A DNA stretch of 16,338 bases from an uncultured Blautia sp. (GCA_934409175.1 CAKRVX010000042.1:1-16338), one strand, 5' to 3'; shown: positions 1 through 6,783, numbered from the stretch's first letter. Notes: a model not told the origin generated them from the letters alone. Program-made: numbers and translations.

Positions 1-2
1 TT

Positions 3-833
3 ATGTTTAACGAAATAAAAGATTTCGCTGCGCCGGAACTGGATGTATATGCCAGAACATCTGAAGTGCAGCTTTTAAGATACTATGAACCGGAACCGGG
101 AATCTTCATCGCGGAGAGTCCGAAAGTAATTGAACGTGCTCTCAATGCAGGGTACCATCCCATCTCTTTTCTGGTAGAACACAAAGACCTGGAGAGAGAA
201 GCAAAGGTGCTGTTAGAGCGTTTTCCGGAAGTTCCGGTTTATACTGCGGAATACGAACTTCTGGTCAAACTTACCGGATTTGCCCTTACGCGTGGAATGC
301 TCTGCGCGATGCGCAGAAATCCTCTGCCATCCGTAGAAGAAATCTGCAGAAATGCCAGTCGCATAGCAGTGCTTGAGAATGTGGTAAATCCTACAAACAT
401 CGGAGCTATTTTCCGTTCGGCAGCAGCACTCCATATGGATGCAGTGCTCTTAACCAGTGGATGCAGTGACCCACTCTACCGCCGCGCAGCCAGAGTCAGC
501 ATGGGAACTGTATTCCAGATTTCCTGGACATACTTTGACAAAAAGTCTTCCTGGCCACAGGATGGAATGCAGACACTGAGAAATCTCGGATTTAAAACAG
601 CCGCAATGGCTCTGCTTGATGACTCCGTAGGAATCGATGACAAAGCACTTCAGTCAGAAGAAAAACTGGCAGTCATTCTCGGAACCGAGGGCGATGGTCT
701 TGCATCACAGACAATCGCAGACTGCGATTATACAGTAAAAATACCGATGTCCCACGGAGTAGACTCATTGAATGTAGCTGCTGCAAGTGCAGTGGCATTC
801 TGGGAGCTGGGACGCAGACGATTATTTAAGTAG
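3..833 (+). CDS. TrmH/SpoU-family RNA 2'-O-methyltransferase
   Basis: A SPOUT-class methyltransferase that transfers a methyl group from S-adenosylmethionine to a ribose 2'-OH of tRNA or rRNA in the cytoplasm. All three SpoU motifs are present in the C-terminal half: motif 1 around residues 129-141 (NPTNIGAIFRSAA), motif 2 at 226-233 (LGTEGDGL), and motif 3 at 247-262 (IPMSHG followed by SLNVAAA), which together form the knotted cofactor site. Residues 1-115 are the variable N-terminal substrate-recognition region. At 276 residues the protein is normal for the family. The ATG is only 2 bp inside the window, so its ribosome binding site cannot be seen and a start further upstream cannot be excluded. 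A YbaK-like deacylase follows after 10 bp, suggesting co-transcription and a shared theme of tRNA quality or modification. The exact target nucleotide cannot be told from sequence. Confidence 0.93.
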   Translation: MFNEIKDFAAPELDVYARTSEVQLLRYYEPEPGIFIAESPKVIERALNAGYHPISFLVEHKDLEREAKVLLERFPEVPVYTAEYELLVKLTGFALTRGMLCAMRRNPLPSVEEICRNASRIAVLENVVNPTNIGAIFRSAAALHMDAVLLTSGCSDPLYRRAARVSMGTVFQISWTYFDKKSSWPQDGMQTLRNLGFKTAAMALLDDSVGIDDKALQSEEKLAVILGTEGDGLASQTIADCDYTVKIPMSHGVDSLNVAAASAVAFWELGRRRLFK

Positions 834-843
834 GAAACAAAAA

Positions 844-1314
844 ATGTCCTTAGAAAAAGCAGAAAAATATCTGGAAGAGAAAGGCTTCCTTGACCATGTG
901 ATCGAACTGGAAGCTTCTACTGCCACAGTAACAGAAGCAGCAGCCGCCCTCCACGTAGAACCCGGCATGATCGCAAAGACCATGTCATTCTTGCAGGGTG
1001 ACAAAGCAGTACTGATCTTAACAGAGGGCACAGCCAGAGTAGACAATAGAAAATATAAAGATACTTTCCATGTAAAAGCAAAAATGATTCCATTTGATGA
1101 TGTGGAAACAGTAATCGGCCATGCTCCTGGCGGTGTATGTCCGTTTGGAATCAACGAGGGAATAGAAGTTTATCTCGACGAAAGTCTGAAGCAATTCCAT
1201 ACAGTATATCCGGCAGCCGGAAATGACCACAGTGCCGTAAAACTCACCATCCCTGAACTGGAACAGGTATCACAAGCAAATGGGTGGGTGAACGTGTGCA
1301 AGGAACCTGTGTAA
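844..1314 (+). CDS. YbaK/EbsC-family aminoacyl-tRNA deacylase (Cys-tRNA(Pro)/prolyl-tRNA editing type)
   Basis: A free-standing trans-editing domain of the YbaK/ProX superfamily, which hydrolyses mischarged aminoacyl-tRNA in the cytoplasm. With the start at 844 the protein has 156 residues, typical of the single-domain family. Hallmarks visible: K45 in AKTMSF, matching the invariant lysine; GGVCPFG at 96-102; and AGNDHSAVKLT at 125-135. The frame stays open upstream to 787, but that would overlap the methyltransferase gene by 47 bp. The ATG at 844 follows a weak AGGA at about 833 and gives the expected family N terminus. The 10-bp gap to the upstream gene suggests an operon. Substrate (Cys-tRNA(Pro), Ala-tRNA(Pro) or other) cannot be assigned from sequence alone. 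Confidence 0.9.
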   Translation: MSLEKAEKYLEEKGFLDHVIELEASTATVTEAAAALHVEPGMIAKTMSFLQGDKAVLILTEGTARVDNRKYKDTFHVKAKMIPFDDVETVIGHAPGGVCPFGINEGIEVYLDESLKQFHTVYPAAGNDHSAVKLTIPELEQVSQANGWVNVCKEPV

Positions 1315-1381
1315 TTGCTGTTAAGAACAGATAGAAAGAATACTTTGGGAAAAATAATATAAAAACGGAGTATAAAAAGAA

Positions 1382-1873
1382 ATGAACATTGTAATCAGAG
1401 AATACCAGACAGAGGATGTGACAGCAGCCATCACAATATGGAATCAGGTAGTAGAAGACGGCGTAGCATTCCCACAGGAAGAAAACTTAACAGAAGAAAC
1501 AGGAGATGCTTTTTTCAAAGAACAGACTTACACAGGAATCGCAGTAAATACCGACAACAATGAAATCGTCGGTCTTTACATTTTGCATCCGAATAATGTT
1601 GGAAGATGCGGACATATCTGTAATGCCAGCTATGCAGTAAGAAGAGATATCCGAGGTGAGCACATCGGAGAAAAACTGGTTCTTGACTGTCTTGCGAAAG
1701 CAAAAGAAAACGGTTTCCGTGTTATGCAGTTTAATGCAGTTGTTGCAAGCAATACTCATGCATTGCATTTATATGAAAGAATCGGTTTCACAAAATTAGG
1801 TGTGATCCCACAGGGTTTCAGAATGCCTGACGGACATTACGAAGATATCATCCCGCATTATTATGTATTGTAA
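1382..1873 (+). CDS. GNAT-family N-acetyltransferase
   Basis: A 163-residue single-domain acetyltransferase that would use acetyl-CoA to acylate an amine. The acetyl-CoA pyrophosphate-binding motif A is visible as RGEHIG at 91-96 following AVRRDI. The late-strand segment has the usual form (QFNAVVASNTHALHLYERIG, about 116-135), in which the Asn and the Tyr of LYERIGF are characteristic. GGAG at 1367-1370 lies 11 nt before the ATG. The layout resembles phosphinothricin/amino-acid acetyltransferases, but the substrate is unknown. It lies 67 bp downstream of the deacylase gene on the same strand, so read-through is possible; I see no convincing promoter or terminator between them. Confidence 0.88.
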   Translation: MNIVIREYQTEDVTAAITIWNQVVEDGVAFPQEENLTEETGDAFFKEQTYTGIAVNTDNNEIVGLYILHPNNVGRCGHICNASYAVRRDIRGEHIGEKLVLDCLAKAKENGFRVMQFNAVVASNTHALHLYERIGFTKLGVIPQGFRMPDGHYEDIIPHYYVL

Positions 1874-1918
1874 GGCACCAGAAAGTTATAGCAGAAAATG
1901 AAATGAAAATGAGAAATG

Positions 1919-1963
1919 GTTTACCGTTAACGGTGGTGATGTTTACAGTCCACAAACGTAAAC
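1919..1963 (+). promoter_or_regulatory. Cluster of GTTTAC/GTTAAC half-sites upstream of bioY (candidate biotin-responsive operator)
   Basis: Just upstream of the bioY promoter lie GTTTAC (1919-1924), GTTAAC (1926-1931), GTTTAC (1941-1946) and GTAAAC (1958-1963). The first two are joined in a perfect 12-bp palindrome, ACCGTTAACGGT (1923-1934). The last two form an inverted repeat with an 11-nt spacer. The half-sites resemble the GTTAAC/GTTTAC cores of BirA operators, but their spacing and orientation do not match the classical operator (inverted half-sites about 15 nt apart). I therefore call this a candidate repressor/activator site rather than a proven BirA box. Confidence 0.45.
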
Positions 1964-1980
1964 TAGATACAACATAAAGG

Positions 1981-2009
1981 TTGACAATATTTTCCGGTTA
2001 TGATATAAA
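1981..2009 (+). promoter_or_regulatory. Sigma-A-type promoter of bioY
   Basis: A perfect -35 TTGACA (1981-1986) is followed after 17 nt by TATAAA (2004-2009). Transcription would begin near 2016, about 37 nt before the bioY ATG. The half-site cluster lies immediately upstream. Confidence 0.75.
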
Positions 2010-2052
2010 AAGAAAGTCATAACAAACAATCACAGGGAAAGAGGAGAGTATT

Positions 2053-2652
2053 ATGAGTCAGTCTTATGCAAAAGGCGCTGCCGCAGAAAGAAAATTCACA
2101 ACCAGGGAAATGGTACTGGTCGGAATGTTTGCAGCAGTTCTTGCAGTAATTTCACAGATTTCACTGCCAATGCCTACCGGTGTACCGATTACCATTCAGG
2201 TGTTTGGCGTTGCACTTGTAGGAGCAGTACTTGGTTCCAGACTTGGAACTATTGCAACACTGGTTTACGTTCTGTTGGGAGCAGTTGGTCTTCCAATTTT
2301 TGCAAATTTTTCAGGCGGCCTTGGCAGACTTGTAGGACTTAGCGGAGGATATATCTGGGCATGGCCGATCATGTCTTGGCTTTGCGGAATACGTCCGAAA
2401 ACAGAGAATAAAACAAAGAATCTTTCAATTTCAATCGTATTTGCTTTGATAGGACTTCTGATCGTAGAAACTATTGGTGGTTTACAGTGGCATTTTGTCT
2501 CGGTTTCTATTGGTACTAATGTTATGAGCATTCCGGCAATCGCAATATATTCATTAACCGCTTTTATTCCGAAAGACATTGTGATCACGGTCCTTGCAGT
2601 TCTAATCGCAATCCCGATCAGAAAAGGAATCAACAATGCAGGAAATCGATAG
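2053..2652 (+). CDS. bioY: BioY biotin transporter substrate-binding (S) component
   Basis: An integral membrane S component of an ECF-type vitamin transporter that captures biotin. The 199-residue protein has about six hydrophobic helices starting near residue 18, and the BioY signature at 79-104, where GLPIFANFSGG is followed by a GGY element (LSGGYIWAW). AGGAG at 2042-2046 sits 6 nt before the ATG. No energising ATPase or transmembrane ECF genes are adjacent, so it would share a housekeeping EcfAAT module or act alone. No biotin synthesis genes lie in the window, consistent with a biotin-importing lifestyle. The end of the gene overlaps the next ORF by 17 bp, implying translational coupling to the CHY zinc-finger protein. 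Confidence 0.95.
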   Translation: MSQSYAKGAAAERKFTTREMVLVGMFAAVLAVISQISLPMPTGVPITIQVFGVALVGAVLGSRLGTIATLVYVLLGAVGLPIFANFSGGLGRLVGLSGGYIWAWPIMSWLCGIRPKTENKTKNLSISIVFALIGLLIVETIGGLQWHFVSVSIGTNVMSIPAIAIYSLTAFIPKDIVITVLAVLIAIPIRKGINNAGNR

Positions 2653-2998
2653 GAATCAGCAGGAAAAGGATTCAGAAATATATAGAAATATTAAGATTCA
2701 CGGAATTGGGATTGATAAAGAAGGACGATGTACTCATTATCATACCAAACTCGATATAGCAGCACTTCTTTGTGCAAAATGCGGAAAATATTATGCATGC
2801 TATTCCTGCCATGATGAAATAGAAGATCATCCGTTTGAAGCAACAGAACCGCAAGAGAAATATCCTGTTTTATGTGGATGCTGTCGGAGAAAACTTACCC
2901 GCCAGGAATATAAACAAGGCAACTGCCCTTACTGCCATGCAGAATTTAATCCGCGGTGCAGTTTACATGAGAATATTTATTTTGTCTGCGGTAGATAG
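2636..2998 (+). CDS. CHY-type zinc-finger protein, translationally coupled to bioY
   Basis: A 120-residue cytoplasmic Cys/His-rich protein of the CHY zinc-finger family. Metal ligands line up as C32-x-H34-Y35-H36, C46/C49, C55/C58/H59, H65, C80/C82/C83, C97/C100/H101 and C108/H111, enough for several zinc sites. The family signature is visible in CTHYHTKLDIAAL and in CYSCHDEIEDH. The ATG lies inside the last codons of bioY (17-bp overlap), with AGGA of the bioY frame as its ribosome binding site. The molecular role of the stand-alone bacterial form is not established; the coupling to a biotin transporter is the only functional hint here. A hairpin terminator follows immediately, so the two genes form a closed transcription unit. 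Confidence 0.88.
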   Translation: MQEIDRNQQEKDSEIYRNIKIHGIGIDKEGRCTHYHTKLDIAALLCAKCGKYYACYSCHDEIEDHPFEATEPQEKYPVLCGCCRRKLTRQEYKQGNCPYCHAEFNPRCSLHENIYFVCGR

Positions 2999-3002
2999 AG
3001 AG

Positions 3003-3046
3003 AAGAGATAACAGAACCAATTCAGGTTTTGCTATCTCTTTTGTTG
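3003..3046 (+). terminator. Hairpin terminator after bioY-CHY unit
   Basis: AAGAGATA (3003-3010) pairs perfectly with TATCTCTT (3033-3040). After one mismatch, a second helix is formed by CAGAACC with GGTTTTG (one G-T pair), closing a 6-nt loop. A T-rich tail (TTTTGTT) follows. Placement right after the CHY stop codon fits intrinsic termination. Confidence 0.75.
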
Positions 3047-3075
3047 TGTGAGGATATATTGTAAAATTACATGTA

Positions 3076-3103
3076 TTGCAGTAGAAGTATATTACGTGAT
3101 AAT
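3076..3103 (+). promoter_or_regulatory. Candidate promoter of the Nudix gene
   Basis: TTGCAG (3076-3081), 16-nt spacer, GATAAT (3098-3103). The -10 lies within a small inverted repeat, ATATTA-CGTGA-TAATAT. It is the only reasonable sigma-A-like match in the 170-bp gap after the terminator. Confidence 0.4.
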
Positions 3104-3173
3104 ATCAGATAGCAAACTTAATCAAATCAAGTAAGCAACGAAGTGGATGGATATCAGGAGAGATGAGGCAAGA

Positions 3174-3665
3174 ATGGATATGAAAGAGAATGAAAAGAGC
3201 GTAATGACCACACACTGCTATCTGGAAAAAGACGGCAGATACCTTATGCTTCACAGAATATCAAAGAAAAACGATGTAAATAAAGATAAATGGATTGGTG
3301 TGGGCGGACATTTCGAAGAAGGGGAAAGTCCGGAAGAATGTCTTTGCAGAGAAGTCTATGAAGAAACCGGTTACCACCTTCTCTCCTGGAAATTCAGAGG
3401 AATCGTCACATTTACCCAGGAGGGTTATGGAACTGAATATATGTGCCTGTATACTTCAGATGAATTCACCGGTATCCAGAAAGAATGTAACGAGGGAAAA
3501 CTGGAATGGGTTCCAATAGAAAATCTCAAAGACCTCAACATGTGGCCGGGTGACAGGATATTTAATAAGCTGATCAGAGAAGATGCACCATTTTTTTCAC
3601 TGAAACTCACTTATCATGGTGATGAACTGACAGAAGTGGTGTTAAACGGTAAAAGAAACGGATGA
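3174..3665 (+). CDS. Nudix hydrolase (MutT/8-oxo-dGTP diphosphatase type)
   Basis: A cytoplasmic Nudix enzyme that cleaves nucleoside diphosphates linked to X; close look-alikes are annotated as 8-oxo-dGTP diphosphatases. A complete Nudix box GX5EX7REUXEEXGU is present: from this start G45, E51, R59-E60, E63-E64, G66 (HFEEGESPEECLCREVYEET region). The preceding strand WIGVGGH is typical. The start is uncertain. The frame opens at 3147, but that ATG lacks a good ribosome binding site. ATGs at 3174 and 3180 lie closer to the expected family N terminus and follow AGGAG (3156-3160) and GAGG (3165-3168). Length about 160-170 residues, normal for the family. The TSUP permease starts 95 bp downstream with no clear terminator between. 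Confidence 0.9.
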   Translation: MDMKENEKSVMTTHCYLEKDGRYLMLHRISKKNDVNKDKWIGVGGHFEEGESPEECLCREVYEETGYHLLSWKFRGIVTFTQEGYGTEYMCLYTSDEFTGIQKECNEGKLEWVPIENLKDLNMWPGDRIFNKLIREDAPFFSLKLTYHGDELTEVVLNGKRNG

Positions 3666-3760
3666 AAATGTTGAGACAGATATTAAAATGATGTCTCCGT
3701 AATTTATAGAAAGAAGAAATATACATTTTATACGAACATAAGAAAGGAAGTAAAAAAAGT

Positions 3761-4540
3761 ATGAATACATTTTTAGTAATACTTGTGACATTTTTTGCGG
3801 GAATGGGTGCCGGTCTGGGAACTGGTTTTGCAGGAATGAGTGCAGCAGCGGTAATCAGCCCTATGCTCATCACATTCCTGGGAATCGATCCATATATGGC
3901 AGTTGGAATTGCTTTATCATCAGATGTTCTGGCCAGCGCAGTCTCCGCATATACTTACAAAAAGAACAAAAATCTTGATGTAAAAAATGGCCTCATCATG
4001 ATGGTGACTGTCCTGATTTTTACGGTTGTAGGCAGTTATATTTCAAGTCTTGTGCCGTCAAGAACCATGGGAAACTTTTCTGTATTCATGACCTTTATTC
4101 TTGGAATTAAATTCATTGCAAAACCAGTCATGACTACCAAAGAATCCATGGAAGCAGTATCCTCGAAAAAGAGAGCTATCCAGTCAGTGATATGTGGATG
4201 TGTTATAGGATTTATCTGCGGATTTGTCGGCGCAGGCGGTGGAATGATGATGCTTCTCATCCTTACATCAATTCTCGGCTATGAACTGAAAACAGCAGTA
4301 GGAACCAGCGTATTTATCATGACATTTACTGCGTTCACAGGAGCAGTTTCACACTTCGCCATCGGCGGAACACCAGACTGGACTATCTGGATTTTATGTG
4401 TGATTTTTACGCTCATTTGGGCAAGGATTGCTGCAGTATTTGCAAACAAAGCTGAACCAAAGACTCTGAACAGAGTGACAGGTGTGATCCTGGTGATCCT
4501 GGGAATTGCAGTGTGGATATTTTCTATATTGAGCAAGTAA
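3761..4540 (+). CDS. TauE/SafE (TSUP) family membrane permease
   Basis: A 259-residue polytopic membrane protein, about eight hydrophobic helices, of the TSUP family (PF01925), associated in other organisms with export or uptake of sulfite, sulfoacetate or related organosulfur anions. The internal duplication typical of the family is visible: a glycine-rich first helix (GMGAGLGTGFAG, about 14-25, followed by ISPML) echoed by GFVGAGGGMMM at about 154-164. AAGGAAG lies about 10 nt before the ATG. Substrate is unknown, and no sulfur-metabolism gene is nearby to help. The ZIP gene 82 bp downstream has its own promoter, so the two are probably separately controlled. Confidence 0.9.
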   Translation: MNTFLVILVTFFAGMGAGLGTGFAGMSAAAVISPMLITFLGIDPYMAVGIALSSDVLASAVSAYTYKKNKNLDVKNGLIMMVTVLIFTVVGSYISSLVPSRTMGNFSVFMTFILGIKFIAKPVMTTKESMEAVSSKKRAIQSVICGCVIGFICGFVGAGGGMMMLLILTSILGYELKTAVGTSVFIMTFTAFTGAVSHFAIGGTPDWTIWILCVIFTLIWARIAAVFANKAEPKTLNRVTGVILVILGIAVWIFSILSK

Positions 4541-4543
4541 AGG

Positions 4544-4572
4544 TGGAAATTTCCGTAGAAATCTGTTATACT
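4544..4572 (+). promoter_or_regulatory. Extended -10 promoter of the ZIP transporter gene
   Basis: TGGAAA (4544-4549, 4/6 match to TTGACA), 17-nt spacer, TATACT (4567-4572), with a TG dinucleotide at 4564-4565 forming an extended -10. The start site would fall near 4579, inside the inverted repeat described next. Confidence 0.6.
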
Positions 4573-4575
4573 AAA

Positions 4576-4599
4576 TTAAGTTAGATACAACTAACTAAA
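4576..4599. promoter_or_regulatory. 9-6-9 inverted repeat, candidate DtxR/MntR-type metal operator
   Basis: TTAAGTTAG (4576-4584), 6-nt spacer ATACAA, CTAACTAAA (4591-4599); the arms are complementary at 8 of 9 positions. The half-sites resemble the TTAGGTTAG / CTAACCTAA arms of the DtxR/IdeR box, although that box has a 1-nt spacer. Starting 4 bp after the -10 and covering the expected start site, a protein bound here would block transcription of the downstream metal transporter. Confidence 0.6.
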
Positions 4600-4622
4600 A
4601 ATATAACAGGAGGATTTATCAT

Positions 4623-5405
4623 ATGAATATAAATGTATTGTACGGAATATTAATTCCATTTATTGGTACATCCGCAGGAGCAGCCTGCGTTTTCTTCATG
4701 AAAAAAGATCTGAATGAACAGGTACAGCGCTCTTTGACCGGATCTGCGGCAGGAGTTATGGTAGCTGCATCTATATGGAGCCTGCTTATTCCTGCAATTG
4801 AACAGTCATCTGCAATGGGAAAATTCTCATTCATACCTGCAGCAGTTGGTTTTTGGATTGGCGTACTTTTCCTGCTTCTGCTGGATCACATAATTCCACA
4901 TCTCCACCAGCATAGTGATAAAGCCGAGGGACCCAAAAGCAAACTTCAGCGAATTACTATGCTGGTTCTTGCAGTAACTCTGCATAATATTCCTGAGGGA
5001 ATGGCTGTAGGAGTTGTATATGCCGGTTATTTAACCGGCCATACCCAGATTACAATGATGGGTGCCATAGCTCTCTCTATCGGAATCGCCATCCAGAACT
5101 TCCCAGAGGGAGCTATTATCTCCATGCCCCTGCGTTCCGAGGGAATGGGAAAAACAAAAGCTTTCGTGGGCGGAGTCCTGTCAGGAATCGTAGAACCTAT
5201 TGGAGCAGTTCTCACAATCCTTGCTGCCGGACTCATTGTCCCGGCACTGCCATATCTTCTGAGCTTTGCCGCCGGAGCCATGCTTTACGTAGTAGTAGAA
5301 GAACTCATCCCGGAAATGTCCGCCGGAGAACATTCCAATATAGGAACTGCCTTTTTCACAGTAGGATTTTCCCTGATGATGATCTTGGATGTAGCACTGG
5401 GATAA
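4623..5405 (+). CDS. ZIP-family divalent metal transporter
   Basis: A 260-residue membrane protein with about eight helices, importing Zn2+ and possibly Fe2+ or Mn2+ (ZupT/GufA-like). The binuclear metal centre motifs are present: HNIPEG at 121-126 in the fourth helix, QNFPEG at 158-163 in the fifth, and EPIG at 191-194. A cytoplasmic His-rich loop before TM4 (HIIPHLHQH, 89-97) is typical for metal delivery. AGGAGG near 4608-4613 precedes the ATG by about 9 nt. The promoter is followed directly by an inverted repeat of the metal-repressor kind, so expression probably rises under metal starvation. The stop codon is embedded in the A-run that serves, on the opposite strand, as the tail of the converging gene's terminator. 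Confidence 0.92.
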   Translation: MNINVLYGILIPFIGTSAGAACVFFMKKDLNEQVQRSLTGSAAGVMVAASIWSLLIPAIEQSSAMGKFSFIPAAVGFWIGVLFLLLLDHIIPHLHQHSDKAEGPKSKLQRITMLVLAVTLHNIPEGMAVGVVYAGYLTGHTQITMMGAIALSIGIAIQNFPEGAIISMPLRSEGMGKTKAFVGGVLSGIVEPIGAVLTILAAGLIVPALPYLLSFAAGAMLYVVVEELIPEMSAGEHSNIGTAFFTVGFSLMMILDVALG

Positions 5406-5436
5406 AAAAACAGGCTATAAGAGCGATACTCCTATA
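5404..5436 (-). terminator. Terminator of the minus-strand flavodoxin/ferredoxin gene
   Basis: Read on the minus strand, TATAGGAG pairs with CTCTTATA (8 bp, one G-T pair) around a 5-nt loop, followed after GCCTG by a run of seven T. It lies just beyond the stop of the minus-strand gene and between two convergent genes. Confidence 0.6.
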
Positions 5437-5466
5437 TCTCCTAAATTATTTCGATAAACCGGGAAT

Positions 5467-6222
5467 TTATAGTTGCAATTCTTCAAAATGATAACGAGGT
5501 TTCCCAACACTCTTTTTCCCATATTCAATAGCTTCTACAGGACAATAGCAGATACAGGCCATGCAGTGAGTACAGCTTTTGCCCCAGGCAGGCTTTCCTG
5601 CTTTAAGCTGAATATTATTTGTAGGACATTTTTTTACACATTGTCCACAGCTTATACAGGTATCACCTGCCTGAAATGCATTTGCCTTTACCAAAAAGGT
5701 ATAGAAAACAGGATTTACCGGGCCGCTCATGAATCGATCATAAATGTTGTTTCGTGGTGCGGGAAATGTCTGTTCTTTTCTGAGATGTTCAATAACATTC
5801 CCAATGCTGGGTTGAGCTTTGGCGACAATCTTTCGAGCTTCTTCCGCATGTGGTGCATTAAACATAGCAATATAATTTTCAGGCATAATAATTTGTGCGG
5901 TTCCCATATAATGAAGTTTTTTCTGCTCTGCAATATCCTGATTATATTTTGCCGCATTACCGATCTCGCTGCCACAGTCCATCACAAACAAGATATGCTC
6001 AGCATCTGTAAATTCTGTTTTTAAAATCCATTCCGATACGATCCGCGGAATACGCCATGCATAAGTAGGCGTGACAATTATAAGATTACGTCCTGTCTGC
6101 ATCGGCGTGGTATCATGGGATTTGATCTTTACGTTTAAATCTATGACTTTTTCCTGTAATGCTTCTGCAATTTGCTGTGCAATATATCGACTGTTTCCAG
6201 TTCCTGAAAAGCAACAGATCAT
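5467..6222 (-). CDS. EFR1-type flavodoxin plus 2x[4Fe-4S] ferredoxin protein
   Basis: A cytoplasmic electron-transfer protein combining an N-terminal flavodoxin-like FMN domain with a C-terminal bacterial ferredoxin domain, an architecture common in anaerobic Clostridia (EFR1 family). The FMN phosphate loop is FSGTGNSRYIA at 5-15. Cluster 1 ligands are C189, C192, C195, C199 and cluster 2 ligands C217, C220, C223, C227, each in CxxCxxCxxxCP form. The frame extends to a GTG at 6231, but that overlaps the Shine-Dalgarno GGAGG (6231-6235 on the minus strand), which sits 8 nt before the ATG at 6222. I therefore use 6222, giving 251 residues. Redox partners are unknown. It is divergent from the unknown Cys-tailed protein. 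Confidence 0.92.
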   Translation of the reverse strand: MICCFSGTGNSRYIAQQIAEALQEKVIDLNVKIKSHDTTPMQTGRNLIIVTPTYAWRIPRIVSEWILKTEFTDAEHILFVMDCGSEIGNAAKYNQDIAEQKKLHYMGTAQIIMPENYIAMFNAPHAEEARKIVAKAQPSIGNVIEHLRKEQTFPAPRNNIYDRFMSGPVNPVFYTFLVKANAFQAGDTCISCGQCVKKCPTNNIQLKAGKPAWGKSCTHCMACICYCPVEAIEYGKKSVGKPRYHFEELQL

Positions 6223-6259
6223 ATAAAACACCTCCGATTTTTATAGTTATCTTTACCTG

Positions 6260-6311
6260 ATATATTCTGCTTTTTTATTATTGATAATAACACACTATGG
6301 ACAGAATATAT
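6260..6311. repeat. Nested inverted repeats in a divergent intergenic region
   Basis: Outer arms ATATATTCTG (6260-6269) and CAGAATATAT (6302-6311) are perfectly complementary over 10 bp. Inside them TTATTAT-TG-ATAATAA (6275-6290) is a second perfect inverted repeat with nearly the same centre. The pair lies between divergent genes, upstream of the plus-strand promoter at 6337-6364, and could be a regulator site serving both genes. The regulator is not identifiable from sequence. Confidence 0.5.
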
Positions 6312-6336
6312 AGAGTGTAATATAGTAAGCATGTAC

Positions 6337-6364
6337 TTGTATTATTTTATGGAATTGTTATAAA
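6337..6364 (+). promoter_or_regulatory. Candidate promoter of the Cys-tailed protein gene
   Basis: TTGTAT (6337-6342), 16-nt spacer, TATAAA (6359-6364), with TG at 6356-6357 giving an extended -10. The -35 is weak, so activator help is plausible. Confidence 0.45.
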
Positions 6365-6387
6365 TAAAAAATAAGGTGGCAGATAAA

Positions 6388-6759
6388 ATGAAAACAGCGG
6401 AAACTCCCGTGGGGACATTTACGATAAACAGATCTGAAATTCCTGCAAATTACACATGTGCAGCAGAACAGAAAATAGAATATATCGGCAAAAACCATAT
6501 ACGTATCATCACCATGGATCAGGAAGTGTCATTTGGTAATCAGACGCTTTCTCCAAGAATCTACCAAAGCTGCATGAATCCTGAAAAGATCACAATCTAT
6601 CCACTGGAAATAGAATACATTGGGGAAAAAGTTATTTTTAAAGATCACTATGGTGTAAAAGAATGGAAAAAGGGCGAACCACTTCCAGAGATTCATGAGT
6701 GGTATCCACATATAAAAAAAGCAGGATGCATTCCGTGCAGAAATTGTGGAAGATGTTAA
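6388..6759 (+). CDS. Uncharacterised small protein with Cys-rich C terminus
   Basis: I do not recognise this 123-residue protein. It has no signal peptide or membrane helix; the body is rich in beta-forming, charged sequence with two similar IEYIG stretches (residues about 30-34 and 75-79). The last ten residues carry four cysteines as CIPCRNCGRC, that is two overlapping CxxC pairs at the extreme C terminus (C114, C117, C120, C123), suitable for binding a metal or a cluster or for thiol chemistry. The frame opens at a GTG at 6376, but that codon lies within the ribosome binding site AAGGTGG, which is correctly spaced (8 nt) for the ATG at 6388. It diverges from the ferredoxin-like gene and is followed by a strong terminator, so it is a single-gene unit. 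Confidence 0.7.
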   Translation: MKTAETPVGTFTINRSEIPANYTCAAEQKIEYIGKNHIRIITMDQEVSFGNQTLSPRIYQSCMNPEKITIYPLEIEYIGEKVIFKDHYGVKEWKKGEPLPEIHEWYPHIKKAGCIPCRNCGRC

Positions 6760-6783
6760 AAATTGAGGCAAAATGATTAATCT

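Noticed and set aside
1874..2052. Possible riboswitch upstream of bioY
   Set aside because: The predicted transcript leader is only about 37 nt; the repeats lie upstream of the promoter, so DNA-level control fits better.
3673..3697. GAGACA/TGTCTC inverted repeat after the Nudix gene
   Set aside because: Only 6 bp with a 13-nt loop and no T-run, so not convincing as a terminator.
5473..6024. 183-residue plus-strand ORF opposite the flavodoxin/ferredoxin gene
   Set aside because: Antisense shadow: the minus-strand frame has complete FMN and 2x[4Fe-4S] motifs and a good ribosome binding site, while this ORF has neither a family nor a start signal.
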